DNA from: Tepidiforma thermophila | GTDB taxonomy: Bacteria; Chloroflexota; Dehalococcoidia; Tepidiformales; Tepidiformaceae | NCBI RefSeq assembly: GCF_002563855.1 | Contig: NZ_PDJQ01000001.1 | Span: 1,922,001 to 1,986,000 of the forward strand | DNA length: 64,000 nt | Direction of reading: 5' to 3' | Shown: positions 8,802 through 22,130 of the stretch, one piece after another | Layout: each line of letters opens with the position of its first letter | Numbering within the stretch: the stretch's first letter is position 1 | Notes under the pieces: generated by a model | The model's database searches: none | Told to the model about the DNA's origin: nothing | What the model saw: only the letters and a program-made list of their open reading frames with translations | Position numbers and translations under genes: made by a program

Positions 8802-10049
8802 GTGCGACTGCCGCCGTTCTTCCGCAGCATCCGCTTCAGGCTAACGGTCTGGTACTCCAGCCTGTTGCTGGTGTTCGGCGTTGCCTTCGTGGTCGCGCTC
8901 AACCTCGCAGTACGGCTTGACCAGCCGCCGGTCTTTGAGCTCTCACGCTATAACGATGTGGTCTACACGCCGGTGCGAACAGGGCCGGCCCAGGCGATCA
9001 TCGTGCCGATCGAGACCGAGTCGTACACCCTTCGCGAGGTGGAGGACGGCATCTACTCGCGCAGCCTCGATCGCCTCCAGTACTGGTCCCTTGTCTCGGT
9101 GGTTGGACTGGCGCTGGCCTCGGGAATTGGAGGTTATGTCCTGTCTGGGGTGCTGCTCCGGCCGGTCCGCGATATCACGCAGGCCGCCTCCGAAATCAGC
9201 GCCACCAACCTCAGCCGGCGGATCAACTACCAGGGCCCACGTGACGAGCTGTGGGCCCTCGCTGAGACATTCGATTCGATGATCGGCCGGCTCGAGGCGT
9301 CATTCGAGCGCCAGCGCCAGTTTGTGCAGGATGCGTCCCATGAGCTTCGCACGCCGCTGGCGGCCATCCGGACCAATATTGAAGTCACGGAGATGGACCC
9401 CGATGCGACGCTCGAGGAGTACCGCGACCTGGTTGCAACCATCAAGTCGCAGACTGAGCGGCTGACCCGCCTGAGCGAAGACCTTCTCCTGCTGACGAAC
9501 GAGGAGGGCGCACGCATTGAGCGCGAACCGGTCGACCTTGGTGCGCTGGCCAGTGACGTGGTTGCTGAGCTCCAGCCGCTCGCTGCAAACCGGGGTGTCG
9601 CCCTCCGGCTCGACACCCCCGATAGCGGGGAGGTGCTGGCCAGCCCGGACCTGCTCCACCGCTGCGTCTTGAACCTGGTGGATAACGCAATTAAATACTC
9701 CGGCGAAGGGGCCACCGTGACCGTTAGAGTGCTGGAGACCGGTCATTCGGGGCGCGTCGAGGTAGAAGACAACGGGCCCGGCATCCCGGCGGAGGCGCTT
9801 CCCCACATCTTCGACCGGTTCTACCGGGTCGACAAAGGGCGGAGTCGACGCGAGGGCGGCACGGGACTTGGCCTGGCCATCGTCAAGGAGCTCATCCATG
9901 CGATGGGAGGGAACGTCGGAGTCCGTTCCGAGCCTGGAGTCGGCAGCACGTTCTGGGTCGAGCTTCCGAACGCCCCGGCCGGGGAGAGAGCGGAATCGGG
10001 TTCGCGCCGTCCCAGGGCGCTGCAGTGGGAGGCTGGCAGGCTTGCGTGA
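8802..10049 (+). CDS. Membrane sensor histidine kinase (HAMP-HisKA-HATPase)
   Basis: The 415-aa kinase phosphorylates the response regulator encoded just before it. It has TM1 (about 13-35), an extracytoplasmic loop of about 60 residues, TM2 (about 94-118), a HAMP linker (118-170), the H-box with His180 (ASHELRTPLAAIR), an N-box (LNLVDNAIKYS), a G1-box (VEDNGPGIP) and a G2-box (GGTGLGLAIVKE). The GTG start lies one nt after the regulator's stop, so the two are translationally coupled. It resembles BaeS/CusS-type kinases, but the ligand cannot be told. Confidence 0.95.
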   Translation: MRLPPFFRSIRFRLTVWYSSLLLVFGVAFVVALNLAVRLDQPPVFELSRYNDVVYTPVRTGPAQAIIVPIETESYTLREVEDGIYSRSLDRLQYWSLVSVVGLALASGIGGYVLSGVLLRPVRDITQAASEISATNLSRRINYQGPRDELWALAETFDSMIGRLEASFERQRQFVQDASHELRTPLAAIRTNIEVTEMDPDATLEEYRDLVATIKSQTERLTRLSEDLLLLTNEEGARIEREPVDLGALASDVVAELQPLAANRGVALRLDTPDSGEVLASPDLLHRCVLNLVDNAIKYSGEGATVTVRVLETGHSGRVEVEDNGPGIPAEALPHIFDRFYRVDKGRSRREGGTGLGLAIVKELIHAMGGNVGVRSEPGVGSTFWVELPNAPAGERAESGSRRPRALQWEAGRLA

Positions 10050-10160
10050 CGAGCCCCCCGCCCATGCCAGGTACGCCAGCGGGAGAGGTGGTCGCGTAAG
10101 CCGCCGTACCGCTCGCAAGGCCAGGGCCGTGGCCTACTGATGAGTCAGGAGGAGCATGAC

Positions 10161-12086
10161 GTGGCTCAGCTACTGGACCGGATCGAAACTCCGCGGGACT
10201 TGCGGGGGTTGACCTACGAGCAGCTGCAGACGCTGGCTGGCGAGATCCGCGAATTCCTCGTACGAACCGTGGACGGCATCGGCGGCGGCGGACACCTCGC
10301 ATCGAACCTCGGCGTCGTGGAACTGAGCCTTGCGCTCCACCGCCTCTTCGATTCGCCGAAGGACAAAATCGTCTGGGACGTCAGCCACCAGGTGTATGTC
10401 CACAAGATCCTGACCGGGCGCAAGGACCGGATGCACACTATCCGGCAGTTCGGCGGCCTGAGCGGCTTCGCGGACCGGAAGGAAAGCGAGCACGACGTTT
10501 TTGGCGCCGGTCACGCAGGGACATCCATTTCCGCCGCCGTCGGCATGGCGGTGGCGCGCGACCTGAAGGGCGAGGATTTCTACACCATCGCCGTCATCGG
10601 TGACGGCGCCATGACCTGCGGCATGGCCCTGGAGGCTATGAACCACGCCGGACATCTCGGCCTCCACCGGCTCATCGTCATCCTGAACGACAACGCGATG
10701 TCGATCTCGCCGAACGTCGGTGCGCTCAGCCGCAACGTGAACAAACTCCGCGTCGACCCGCTGTACCGGAACGCCAAGCGGGAAATCGGCGAGCTCGTTG
10801 AGCACCTCCCTCTCGGACGGCAGGTCTGGGAGGGCGCCAAGCGCGTCAAGGCCAGCCTGCGCGATCTCCTCGTGCCTGCCAGCTTCTGGGAACAGTTCGG
10901 GTTCGAGTACTACGGTCCCATTGACGGCCACGATATCCGGGAGCTCGAAGCGACCCTCAAGGCCATCAAGAAGGTGGAAGGAAAGCCTGTGCTCCTGCAT
11001 GTCCTGACCGAAAAGGGTCACGGCGTCCCCGAGGCCGCCGCCGACCCGATCAAGAGCCACAGCGGGACATACTGGCTGAAAAAGACGGACCCCTCAGCTC
11101 CGCCACCCCGGCCCACCTACAGCCAGGTGTTCGCCCAGGCCGTGCAGGAGCTGATTGAGTCGGACCCCCGGGTCGTGGCCATCACAGCAGCGATGCTGGA
11201 GGGCACCGGGCTCGCCCCGGTCCATGCGAATCACCCGGGCCGCGTCTTCGACGTCGCCATTGCCGAGCAGCACGCTGTGACGTTCGCCGCAGGCCTCGCC
11301 ACGCAGGGGATTCGTCCCATCGCCGCCATCTACAGCACGTTCCTCCAGCGCGGGTACGACTCTGTCGTCCACGACGTCGTTGTCCAGAACCTCCCTGTCG
11401 TGTTCGCGATGGACCGGGCTGGCTTTGTGGGTGACGACGGCAAGACGCATCAGGGCTTTATCGACATCAGCTACATGCGCTGCCTGCCCAACATGGTCGT
11501 GAGCGCCCCGAAGGATGAGCGAGAGCTGCGCGACCTGCTGTACACGGGCATTCAGCACAATGGCCCATTCGCCGTGCGCTATCCGCGGGGCAGCGGGCCC
11601 GGCGCGCCGACGAACCTGCCCATGCAGGCGCTCCCTATCGGAAAGGGCGAACTGCTCCGCGAGGGGCGAGACATCGCGCTCGTCGGCTTTGGCGCACCGG
11701 TGACCGAGTGCCTCAAAGCGGCTAACCTGCTCGCCGCGGAGGGCATCGATGCGGCGGTCGTGAACGCCCGCTTCGCGAAGCCGCTGGACGAAGAGCTGCT
11801 GCTTGGGGTCGCGCAGTCGACGGCCGGCATCATCACAGCCGAAGAGAACGTCCGCGCGGGCGGTTTCGGCGACGCTGTGCTGGAGCTGCTCGCTGACCAC
11901 GGGCTGGCTGACCGGTACCTCGGCGCGCTGGCCATGCCGGACGCCATCGTCGACCACGGACCGCAGGCGACTATGCGGCACCTGTACCGCCTGGATGCCG
12001 AGGGGATTGCTGCTGCGGCGCGCGAGGCCCTCGCGGGCCGGGGAGCGACCAGCAACACCGCCACGCCGACGCCTTCGCTCGCATGA
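10161..12086 (+). CDS. dxs: 1-deoxy-D-xylulose-5-phosphate synthase
   Basis: Dxs condenses pyruvate and glyceraldehyde 3-phosphate with thiamine diphosphate, the first step of the MEP pathway. The 641-aa product has the N-terminal TPP domain (GGHLASNLGVVEL, GHAGTSISAA, GDGAMTCGMALEAMNHAG, then NDN), the central pyrimidine-binding domain (IAEQHAVTFAAG, DRAGFVGDDGKTHQG) and the C-terminal transketolase domain. I favour the GTG at 10161, which has AGGAGG eight nt upstream and fits the family start. The ATG at 10140 is in frame but lacks a site. Its last four bases overlap the next gene as ATGA, so the two are coupled. Confidence 0.96.
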   Translation: MAQLLDRIETPRDLRGLTYEQLQTLAGEIREFLVRTVDGIGGGGHLASNLGVVELSLALHRLFDSPKDKIVWDVSHQVYVHKILTGRKDRMHTIRQFGGLSGFADRKESEHDVFGAGHAGTSISAAVGMAVARDLKGEDFYTIAVIGDGAMTCGMALEAMNHAGHLGLHRLIVILNDNAMSISPNVGALSRNVNKLRVDPLYRNAKREIGELVEHLPLGRQVWEGAKRVKASLRDLLVPASFWEQFGFEYYGPIDGHDIRELEATLKAIKKVEGKPVLLHVLTEKGHGVPEAAADPIKSHSGTYWLKKTDPSAPPPRPTYSQVFAQAVQELIESDPRVVAITAAMLEGTGLAPVHANHPGRVFDVAIAEQHAVTFAAGLATQGIRPIAAIYSTFLQRGYDSVVHDVVVQNLPVVFAMDRAGFVGDDGKTHQGFIDISYMRCLPNMVVSAPKDERELRDLLYTGIQHNGPFAVRYPRGSGPGAPTNLPMQALPIGKGELLREGRDIALVGFGAPVTECLKAANLLAAEGIDAAVVNARFAKPLDEELLLGVAQSTAGIITAEENVRAGGFGDAVLELLADHGLADRYLGALAMPDAIVDHGPQATMRHLYRLDAEGIAAAAREALAGRGATSNTATPTPSLA

Positions 12087-13081
12087 GCAGCGCCGGGCCG
12101 CTGGCGCGCCATCTGCCCATTTTCGATGCTGCGCTGCGGGCTGCCCTTGCCGACGGCCCCCCCGAGCTCCTGCGGCTTTCTCGTTACGTCCTGGGGTGGG
12201 AGTCGGCCGACGGCTCCCCGGCGGCAGCCGGCGGGAAACGGCTTCGCCCGCTGCTGTGCATGGAAGTGGCCTCCGCCTGCGGCGCCAGCCCTGTGGACGC
12301 GCTGCCCGGCGCCGTCGCCGTGGAGCTGGTGCACAACTTCTCGCTGGTCCATGACGACATCCAGGACCGTGACCTCCTCCGCCACGGCCGGCCCACGGCG
12401 TGGCAGCTCATCGGCGAGGCGCAGGCGATCAACCTCGGCAACTTCCTCTACACGCGCGGGCTGCGGCAGCTTGCAGAGAGCCGGGCGCCAGGGGCGCAGC
12501 TGGCGTTAGCGATGCTCTTCGAGGCAGTCGAGCGGATGGTCGCCGGGCAGTGGCTCGACCTTGCGTTCGAATCGCGGTCCGACGTCACGGAGGCCGAGTA
12601 CCTCGATATGGTCGCCGGGAAGACCGGCGCGCTCCTCGGAGCGGCAGCCGGCATCGGTGCCGCCCTCGCCGGTGCGGGCCGCGAGCAGGTCGAGCGGCTG
12701 CGGCAGTGGGGCGAGCGGCTCGGCATCGCATTCCAGGTGCACGACGACTACCTCGGGGCCTGGGGCGACGTATCCGCGACCGGGAAGTCGACGTCGAGCG
12801 ATATCGTCCGGCGCAAAAAGACACTCCCGGTCGTTCTCGCGATGGCGACGGGCGCAGGGGAGGAGCTCCGGGAGCTGTACCGTTCGCCTGCCGAGGACCC
12901 GGCGCACACCGCACGGATTGTGCAGTTGCTCGAACGGGCCGGGGCTCGTGAGCGAACCCGAGAGCTTGCGAATTCGTTTGCGCGGGAGGCGGAAGCACTG
13001 CTCGCCTCGACAGGGCTGACCGCCGGAGCGGCCGGGGGCCTGTACGAGTTCGGGCGGCTCATCGTCGAGCGTGACCGCTAG
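12083..13081 (+). CDS. Polyprenyl (farnesyl/geranylgeranyl) diphosphate synthase
   Basis: This all-helical enzyme extends allylic diphosphates with isopentenyl diphosphate. The 332-aa product has the first aspartate-rich motif DDIQD (91-95), the upstream GGKRLRPLL substrate-binding block, AGQWLDL, and GKTGALL. The second motif reads DDYLG (221-225), so the third aspartate of the usual DDxxD is missing; variants of this kind (DDLLGIWGD) are common in long-chain and actinobacterial-type synthases. It overlaps dxs by four nt. Product length is not predictable from this reading. Confidence 0.9.
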   Translation: MSSAGPLARHLPIFDAALRAALADGPPELLRLSRYVLGWESADGSPAAAGGKRLRPLLCMEVASACGASPVDALPGAVAVELVHNFSLVHDDIQDRDLLRHGRPTAWQLIGEAQAINLGNFLYTRGLRQLAESRAPGAQLALAMLFEAVERMVAGQWLDLAFESRSDVTEAEYLDMVAGKTGALLGAAAGIGAALAGAGREQVERLRQWGERLGIAFQVHDDYLGAWGDVSATGKSTSSDIVRRKKTLPVVLAMATGAGEELRELYRSPAEDPAHTARIVQLLERAGARERTRELANSFAREAEALLASTGLTAGAAGGLYEFGRLIVERDR

Positions 13082-13139
13082 CACGGCCGGTGCGACGATG
13101 GCAGGTGAACCAGGAACGAGGCGAGCGGCGGAGGACGGC

Positions 13140-13724
13140 ATGTTCGAGAACGTGCGCGAGGACGTCCGTCAGGCGGTCACGTGGCACGCTGTGCCCGGCG
13201 TACGCCGGCTGTTCGGGCCCCGCGCCGAAACGATCGCGAGTGTCCTCCTTTCGGCTGAAGCACAGGTCGTGCTCATTTATCGCCTGCAGGCCTGGCTGCG
13301 AAAGCGGGGCATTCCACTGCTGCCGGTGCTCTGCCGACGGCTCACGATGGCGCTGGCCGGGGTCTCCATCGGCGACCGGGTCGAAATTGGACCGGGACTG
13401 CTCATCAATCACGGGCATGTGGTGATTGATGGAACGACCCGTATCGGACCCCACTGCTCGATCGCACCCTTCGTCACGATCGGGTTGAATACGGGCGGCC
13501 CGGACGTGTCGTTCGAGGGTCCGACGATCGGTCGCTTCGTCTTCATCGGCACGGGTGCGAAAATCCTCGGCCCCGTCACGATCGGCGACAACGCCCGGAT
13601 AGGCGCAAATGCCGTCGTCCTCGGCGACGTCCCGCCGAACGCCACGGCAGTCGGGGTGCCGGCGCGGGTGGTCGAGCACGAATACCCGCTCGGTCCAGCC
13701 CGGAGTTCGTCTGCAGATTCCTGA
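13140..13724 (+). CDS. Serine O-acetyltransferase-like hexapeptide-repeat protein (CysE type)
   Basis: The 194-aa product has a short helical N-terminal domain followed by a left-handed beta-helix of hexapeptide repeats (IGDRVEIGPGLLINHGHVVI, GPTIGRFVFIGTGAKILGPVTIGDNARIGANAVVLGDVP). The GVPARVV ending and the HGHVVI segment are those of serine acetyltransferases, which make O-acetylserine for cysteine synthesis. I chose the ATG at 13140 with GGAGG five nt upstream; the open frame starts at 13071, overlapping the prenyl synthase. No cysK is nearby, so another acyltransferase role is possible. The end is marked by a small hairpin (13730-13744). Confidence 0.82.
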   Translation: MFENVREDVRQAVTWHAVPGVRRLFGPRAETIASVLLSAEAQVVLIYRLQAWLRKRGIPLLPVLCRRLTMALAGVSIGDRVEIGPGLLINHGHVVIDGTTRIGPHCSIAPFVTIGLNTGGPDVSFEGPTIGRFVFIGTGAKILGPVTIGDNARIGANAVVLGDVPPNATAVGVPARVVEHEYPLGPARSSSADS

Positions 13725-13762
13725 GGCCGCCACGCCGAGCGTGGGACGGGATGCCCCCGGGC

Positions 13763-15194
13763 CTAGTTGATCGGCAGCATCGTTTCGCCCATCAGGTACT
13801 GGTCGATGCCGCGGGCGGCGGCCCGGCCCTCGGCGATGGCCCACACGATGAGCGACTGGCCTCGTGTCATGTCGCCAGCCGTGAAGACCCCTGGGACCGA
13901 GGTCATCTTGTTCTCATCGGCCCAGACATTGCCGCGTTCGGTAAGCTGCACGCCGAGCTGCTCGAGGAGGCCGCCCTTTTCGGGCCCGAGGAACCCCATG
14001 GCGAGCAGGAGCAGGTCGACCGGCTCGGAGAACTCGGAACCGGGAATTTCGCGCATTACCTGGCGCCCGTTTTCGTTCACAAACTCGACACGGACCGCGT
14101 GGAGGGTCGTCAGGCGGCCGTTTTCGCCGGAGAGGCGGGTAGTCATGATGCAGTAATCCCGCACCCCGCCCTCTTCGTGCGCCGAGGAGACGCGGTAGAT
14201 GTTCGGGTAGAGCGGCCACGGCTGCTCTGGCGGCCGGCTGACCGGAGGCTTCGGCATGATCTCGAACTGGAGAACTTCCCGGGCGCCCTGGCGGATGGCA
14301 GTGCCGAGGCAGTCAGCTCCGGTGTCGCCGCCGCCGAGGATGATCACGCGCTTGTCCTTAGCGGTAATGAATTCCTCGTCAGGAATTTCGTCCCCGGCAT
14401 TGCGCCGATTTTGCATCGGCAGGTATTCCATTGCGAAGTAGACGCCCTTGAGTTCCCGCCCTGGGACCTGGAGGTCGCGCGGTTGTGTCGCACCGCCAGC
14501 GAGGCAGATGGCATCGAACTCCTCGAGCAGCTCCCGGGCATCGATGTCCTTCCCGACGTTCACGCCCGGGCGGAACACCACGCCTTCGGCCTCCATTTGC
14601 GCGAGCCGGCGGTCGAGGAACCTCTTCTCCATTTTGAAGTCGGGGATGCCGTAACGCAGCAGACCGCCGATGCGGTCATCGCGCTCGAAGACCGTGACGT
14701 CGTGACCGGCCCGCGCGAGCTGCTGGGCGCAGGCGAGACCGGCCGGGCCGGAACCGATAATGGCAACGGTCTTCCCGGTCCGGTGGGTGGCAGGCTGGGG
14801 CTTCACCCACCCGGCCTGCCACGCGTATTCGATGATTTCGAGCTCGACCTGCTTGATGGTCACCGGGTCAGCATTGATGCCGAGAACGCACGCTGCCTCG
14901 CATGGGGCGGGGCAAAGGCGCCCCGTAAACTCCGGGAAGTTGTTCGTCGCGTGCAGCCGGTCGATGGCGTCCCGCCAGCGGTCCCGGTACACCAGGTCGT
15001 TCCAGTCGGGGATGATGTTGCCGAGCGGACAGCCCTGGTGGCAGAAGGGGATCCCGCAGTCCATGCAGCGGGCGGCTTGCGTCTTGAGTTTATCGAGCGG
15101 GAACTCTTCGTAGACCTCGAGCCAATCATGGATGCGCTGCTCGACAGGGCGGCGCTTTGGAGTTTCGCGGGGAAATTCGAGGAATCCAGTCGGC

Positions 15195-15202
<8 letters not shown>
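13763..15202 (-). CDS. gltD: Glutamate synthase small subunit GltD
   Basis: GltD passes electrons from NADPH through FAD and two [4Fe-4S] clusters to the large subunit for glutamate synthesis. The 479-aa product has N-terminal cysteine clusters (Cys46, 49, 54, 58 and [10 protein letters not shown]), an FAD-binding [10 protein letters not shown] motif, an NADPH site (GGGDTGADC) and the late [16 protein letters not shown] block. I chose the GTG at 15202 with GGGAG six nt upstream, which fits the family start KPTGFLEF. It overlaps the end of gltB by eight nt, so the pair is translationally coupled. Confidence 0.96.
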
Positions 15203-19760
<4,558 letters not shown>

Positions 19761-19795
19761 GCTGCGTACCCCTCGTTCCGACTCACCGCCGCGAA

Positions 19796-19870
19796 GAGAT
19801 TGCGAAATGAAAAAAGCCCTCGGCGTCACCGGAATTTCGGGGCGCCATTTGTGAAATGCTTCGCAATCTC
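19796..19870 (-). promoter_or_regulatory. Structured leader upstream of gltB, candidate attenuator
   Basis: An 11-bp perfect inverted repeat (19796-19806 and 19860-19870) encloses a segment that on the minus strand forms a possible GCCC/GGGC hairpin followed by six T residues (19810-19815). This looks like an intrinsic terminator inside a larger alternative stem, 35 nt before the gltB start. No known riboswitch class was recognised. Confidence 0.45.
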
Positions 19871-19963
19871 ACGCGAGAAGGTGGGTGAGCTTGAAGTATA
19901 ACAAACCCGTCAATCACCGTGTCGAGTCCGGCCGCGCCGGCCGGTTCCGCAGGCCCGAGCGCG

Positions 19964-19969
19964 TATAAT
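19964..19969 (+). promoter_or_regulatory. Consensus -10 box of the aminotransferase gene
   Basis: A perfect TATAAT lies 30 nt before the ATG at 20000. It would give a short leader carrying the GGAG site. The -35 region (about 19941-19947) is poor. Confidence 0.55.
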
Positions 19970-19999
19970 CCGGGCACCCTTTCCCGCCGGAGCAGCCGC

Positions 20000-21232
20000 A
20001 TGGCCGAGCCCTACTGGACCCCGGAACGCGTCGACCAGGTGGTGAGCGCCCGTGCCCGCATTCTCGGGCCGCAGGTCTGGGCAGCGGCCACACCCGACCC
20101 TCGTCACCTCATTTCCTTCGCGGGCGGCCTCCCCGATATCCCGTCTCTCCCGGCCGAGGAACTGCTCCGCGCCGCCCGCACTGTCCTCGATCGCGAGCGG
20201 AAGGAGGCCCTGGAGTACGGCGGCACCTTCGGCCCGCTGCCCCTGCGGGACGCCATCGCTGAGCGGTGGACCCGCCTGGAGGGCGTTCCCGTTTCCCGGG
20301 ACCACGTCATCATCGCCAGCGGCTCGGCACACGCGATTGGGATGGTCTGCGAAACCCTGCTCGACCCCGGGGACATCGTTATGGTCGAGAGCCCGAACTT
20401 CCCCGGCTCGATGCGCACCATCAGGTCGTTTGGCGCAGAGATGGTGGCGATCCCGCTCGATGCCGACGGCATGCGGACAGATGTCCTCGAAGTGAAGCTC
20501 GCTGAACTCGCCGCCCAGGGTCGCCGGGCGAAGTTCATCTACTGCATTCCGAACCACCAGAACCCGGCCGGCTGCACGATGAGCCTCGCGCGCCGGGAGC
20601 ACCTGCTCGACCTCGCCCGCCGATACGACACCTTCGTCCTCGAGGACGATGCCTACGGTGAGCTCTGGTTCGAAGAGCCACCGCCGCCATCCATTTTTGC
20701 CCTCAGCAACGGCGAGCACGGGGTCAAGGTGTGCAGCTTTTCCAAGACCATCGCGACCGGCCTCCGGATGGGCTGGATCCAGGGCCCGCCGGCGCTCATT
20801 TCGCGCATTGCGGCACTCCGATACGACATGGGCTCCAGTCCTTTCCTCGGCCGGGTCATCGCCGAGATGATCCGGAACGGCGACCTGGACCGCCACATCG
20901 ACCGGCTCCGGGGGATCTACCGACGCAAGCTCGAACGGGTCGAAGAGGCGCTCGCCCGCTATTGCGCTCCATACGTGATCTACACCCGTCCGAAGGGGGG
21001 CTTCTTCCTCTGGCTTGAGCTCCGGGAGGGGCTCAGCTCCCGCGATGTCCACCTCGCGGCGAACGAGCGTGGCGTCATTGTCGGACAGGGCCCCCAGTTC
21101 TTCGCCGACGGAAAGGCCACGAACCACCTCCGCCTCGCCTTCAGTTATGTCGCAATGGAAGAGATCGAAGAAGGCATCCAGCGGCTCGGCGAGGCGATGG
21201 CCGACGTTGCCGCCCGCTCGGGGTTGAAGTAG
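20000..21232 (+). CDS. PLP-dependent class I/II aminotransferase (2-aminoadipate aminotransferase-like)
   Basis: This 410-aa fold-type I enzyme transfers amino groups between amino and 2-oxo acids. Visible features are the N-terminal SFAGGLPDIPSLP, the EYGGTFGPLPLRDAI block, the substrate/cofactor YCIPNHQNPAGCTMS segment, LEDDAYGELWF and the Schiff-base lysine in SFSKTIATGLRMGW, followed by the C-terminal GGFFLWLEL domain. This pattern is that of the LysN/MocR-like group acting on aminoadipate, aromatic or branched substrates. GGAG precedes the ATG. The next gene starts ten nt later, suggesting a two-gene unit. Confidence 0.9.
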   Translation: MAEPYWTPERVDQVVSARARILGPQVWAAATPDPRHLISFAGGLPDIPSLPAEELLRAARTVLDRERKEALEYGGTFGPLPLRDAIAERWTRLEGVPVSRDHVIIASGSAHAIGMVCETLLDPGDIVMVESPNFPGSMRTIRSFGAEMVAIPLDADGMRTDVLEVKLAELAAQGRRAKFIYCIPNHQNPAGCTMSLARREHLLDLARRYDTFVLEDDAYGELWFEEPPPPSIFALSNGEHGVKVCSFSKTIATGLRMGWIQGPPALISRIAALRYDMGSSPFLGRVIAEMIRNGDLDRHIDRLRGIYRRKLERVEEALARYCAPYVIYTRPKGGFFLWLELREGLSSRDVHLAANERGVIVGQGPQFFADGKATNHLRLAFSYVAMEEIEEGIQRLGEAMADVAARSGLK

Positions 21233-21242
21233 GAGCCCGCCG

Positions 21243-22085
21243 ATGCCCGCCATCGACGCGGTCTCCATCGGGTCAGTCACCATCGCACCGCTGCTCGACG
21301 CACCGGTCCTCATGAACCCGCGCCACTTCCTGCCCGAGCACGCCGACCGCTTCTACGAAGAGTTCGGAACCGAGGCGGATGAGCGCGGGCTGTTCACCAT
21401 GAGCATCACCTGCTACCTCGTCCGTTCCGCGGGACGGACCTTACTCATCGACACCGGGCTGGGACCCCGGCGTCGGCCGGGATTCCCCGTGGGCCGGCTC
21501 GACGAGGCCCTCCGGGGCGCGGGGGTGGACCCGGCCGATATCGACCTCGTGGTCCATACCCACCTGCACATCGACCACGTCGGCTGGAACACCATCGACC
21601 TCGACGGCGGGCGACGCGAGGTCTTCTTCCCGAAGGCGGAGTTTGTCATTCAGCAGACGGAATGGGACTACTGGATGGCGCCGGAGCGGCTCGCGGCGCC
21701 GGGAAACGACCATCTGCGGGAGTGCGTCGAACCCCTTCGCGACACAGGCCGCATCCGCTTCGTCGAGGGCGAGACCGCGCTCGACGAGCACCTCGTGTTC
21801 GTCCCGACACCCGGGCACACACCGGGACACGTCGCCATCGGCATCGTCGACGGGTTCGAACGGGGGCTCATCATCGGCGATGCGTCGCACCACCCGGCCC
21901 AGCTGATCCACCCCGACTGGTCGCCCGCGTTCGATGTCGACCCCGTGCAGTCCGCGGCGACGCGCGAAGCGCTCTTCGAACGCGCCATCGCGGAGGGCGT
22001 TCTCTGGATGGCCGGGCACTGGCCGCACCCCGGCATCGGGCGGCTGACCCGGCGGGACGGCCGCCGTGTTTTCGAGCCGCTCTGA
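21243..22085 (+). CDS. Metallo-beta-lactamase fold hydrolase (lactonase-like)
   Basis: The 280-aa cytosolic protein carries the dinuclear metal site THLHIDH (Thr106-His112), a later GHTPGHV histidine and IGDASHH. The closest type is the AHL-lactonase/GloB-like group of MBL hydrolases, which open lactones or cleave thioesters. No signal peptide is seen. The start has GGAG at the aminotransferase stop codon. The substrate is unknown; coupling to an aminotransferase does not define it. Confidence 0.85.
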   Translation: MPAIDAVSIGSVTIAPLLDAPVLMNPRHFLPEHADRFYEEFGTEADERGLFTMSITCYLVRSAGRTLLIDTGLGPRRRPGFPVGRLDEALRGAGVDPADIDLVVHTHLHIDHVGWNTIDLDGGRREVFFPKAEFVIQQTEWDYWMAPERLAAPGNDHLRECVEPLRDTGRIRFVEGETALDEHLVFVPTPGHTPGHVAIGIVDGFERGLIIGDASHHPAQLIHPDWSPAFDVDPVQSAATREALFERAIAEGVLWMAGHWPHPGIGRLTRRDGRRVFEPL

Positions 22086-22092
22086 CGGCGAG

Positions 22093-22122
22093 TTGCGGTC
22101 GCAGCAGCCGAGTCGGTAGCGT
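22093..22122 (+). promoter_or_regulatory. Promoter of the secreted beta-helix gene, probably leaderless
   Basis: TTGCGG (22093-22098), an 18-nt spacer and TAGCGT (22117-22122) precede the ATG at 22131 by eight nt. There is no ribosome binding site, so transcription would start at or next to the start codon. Confidence 0.5.
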
Positions 22123-22130
22123 GACGGGCA

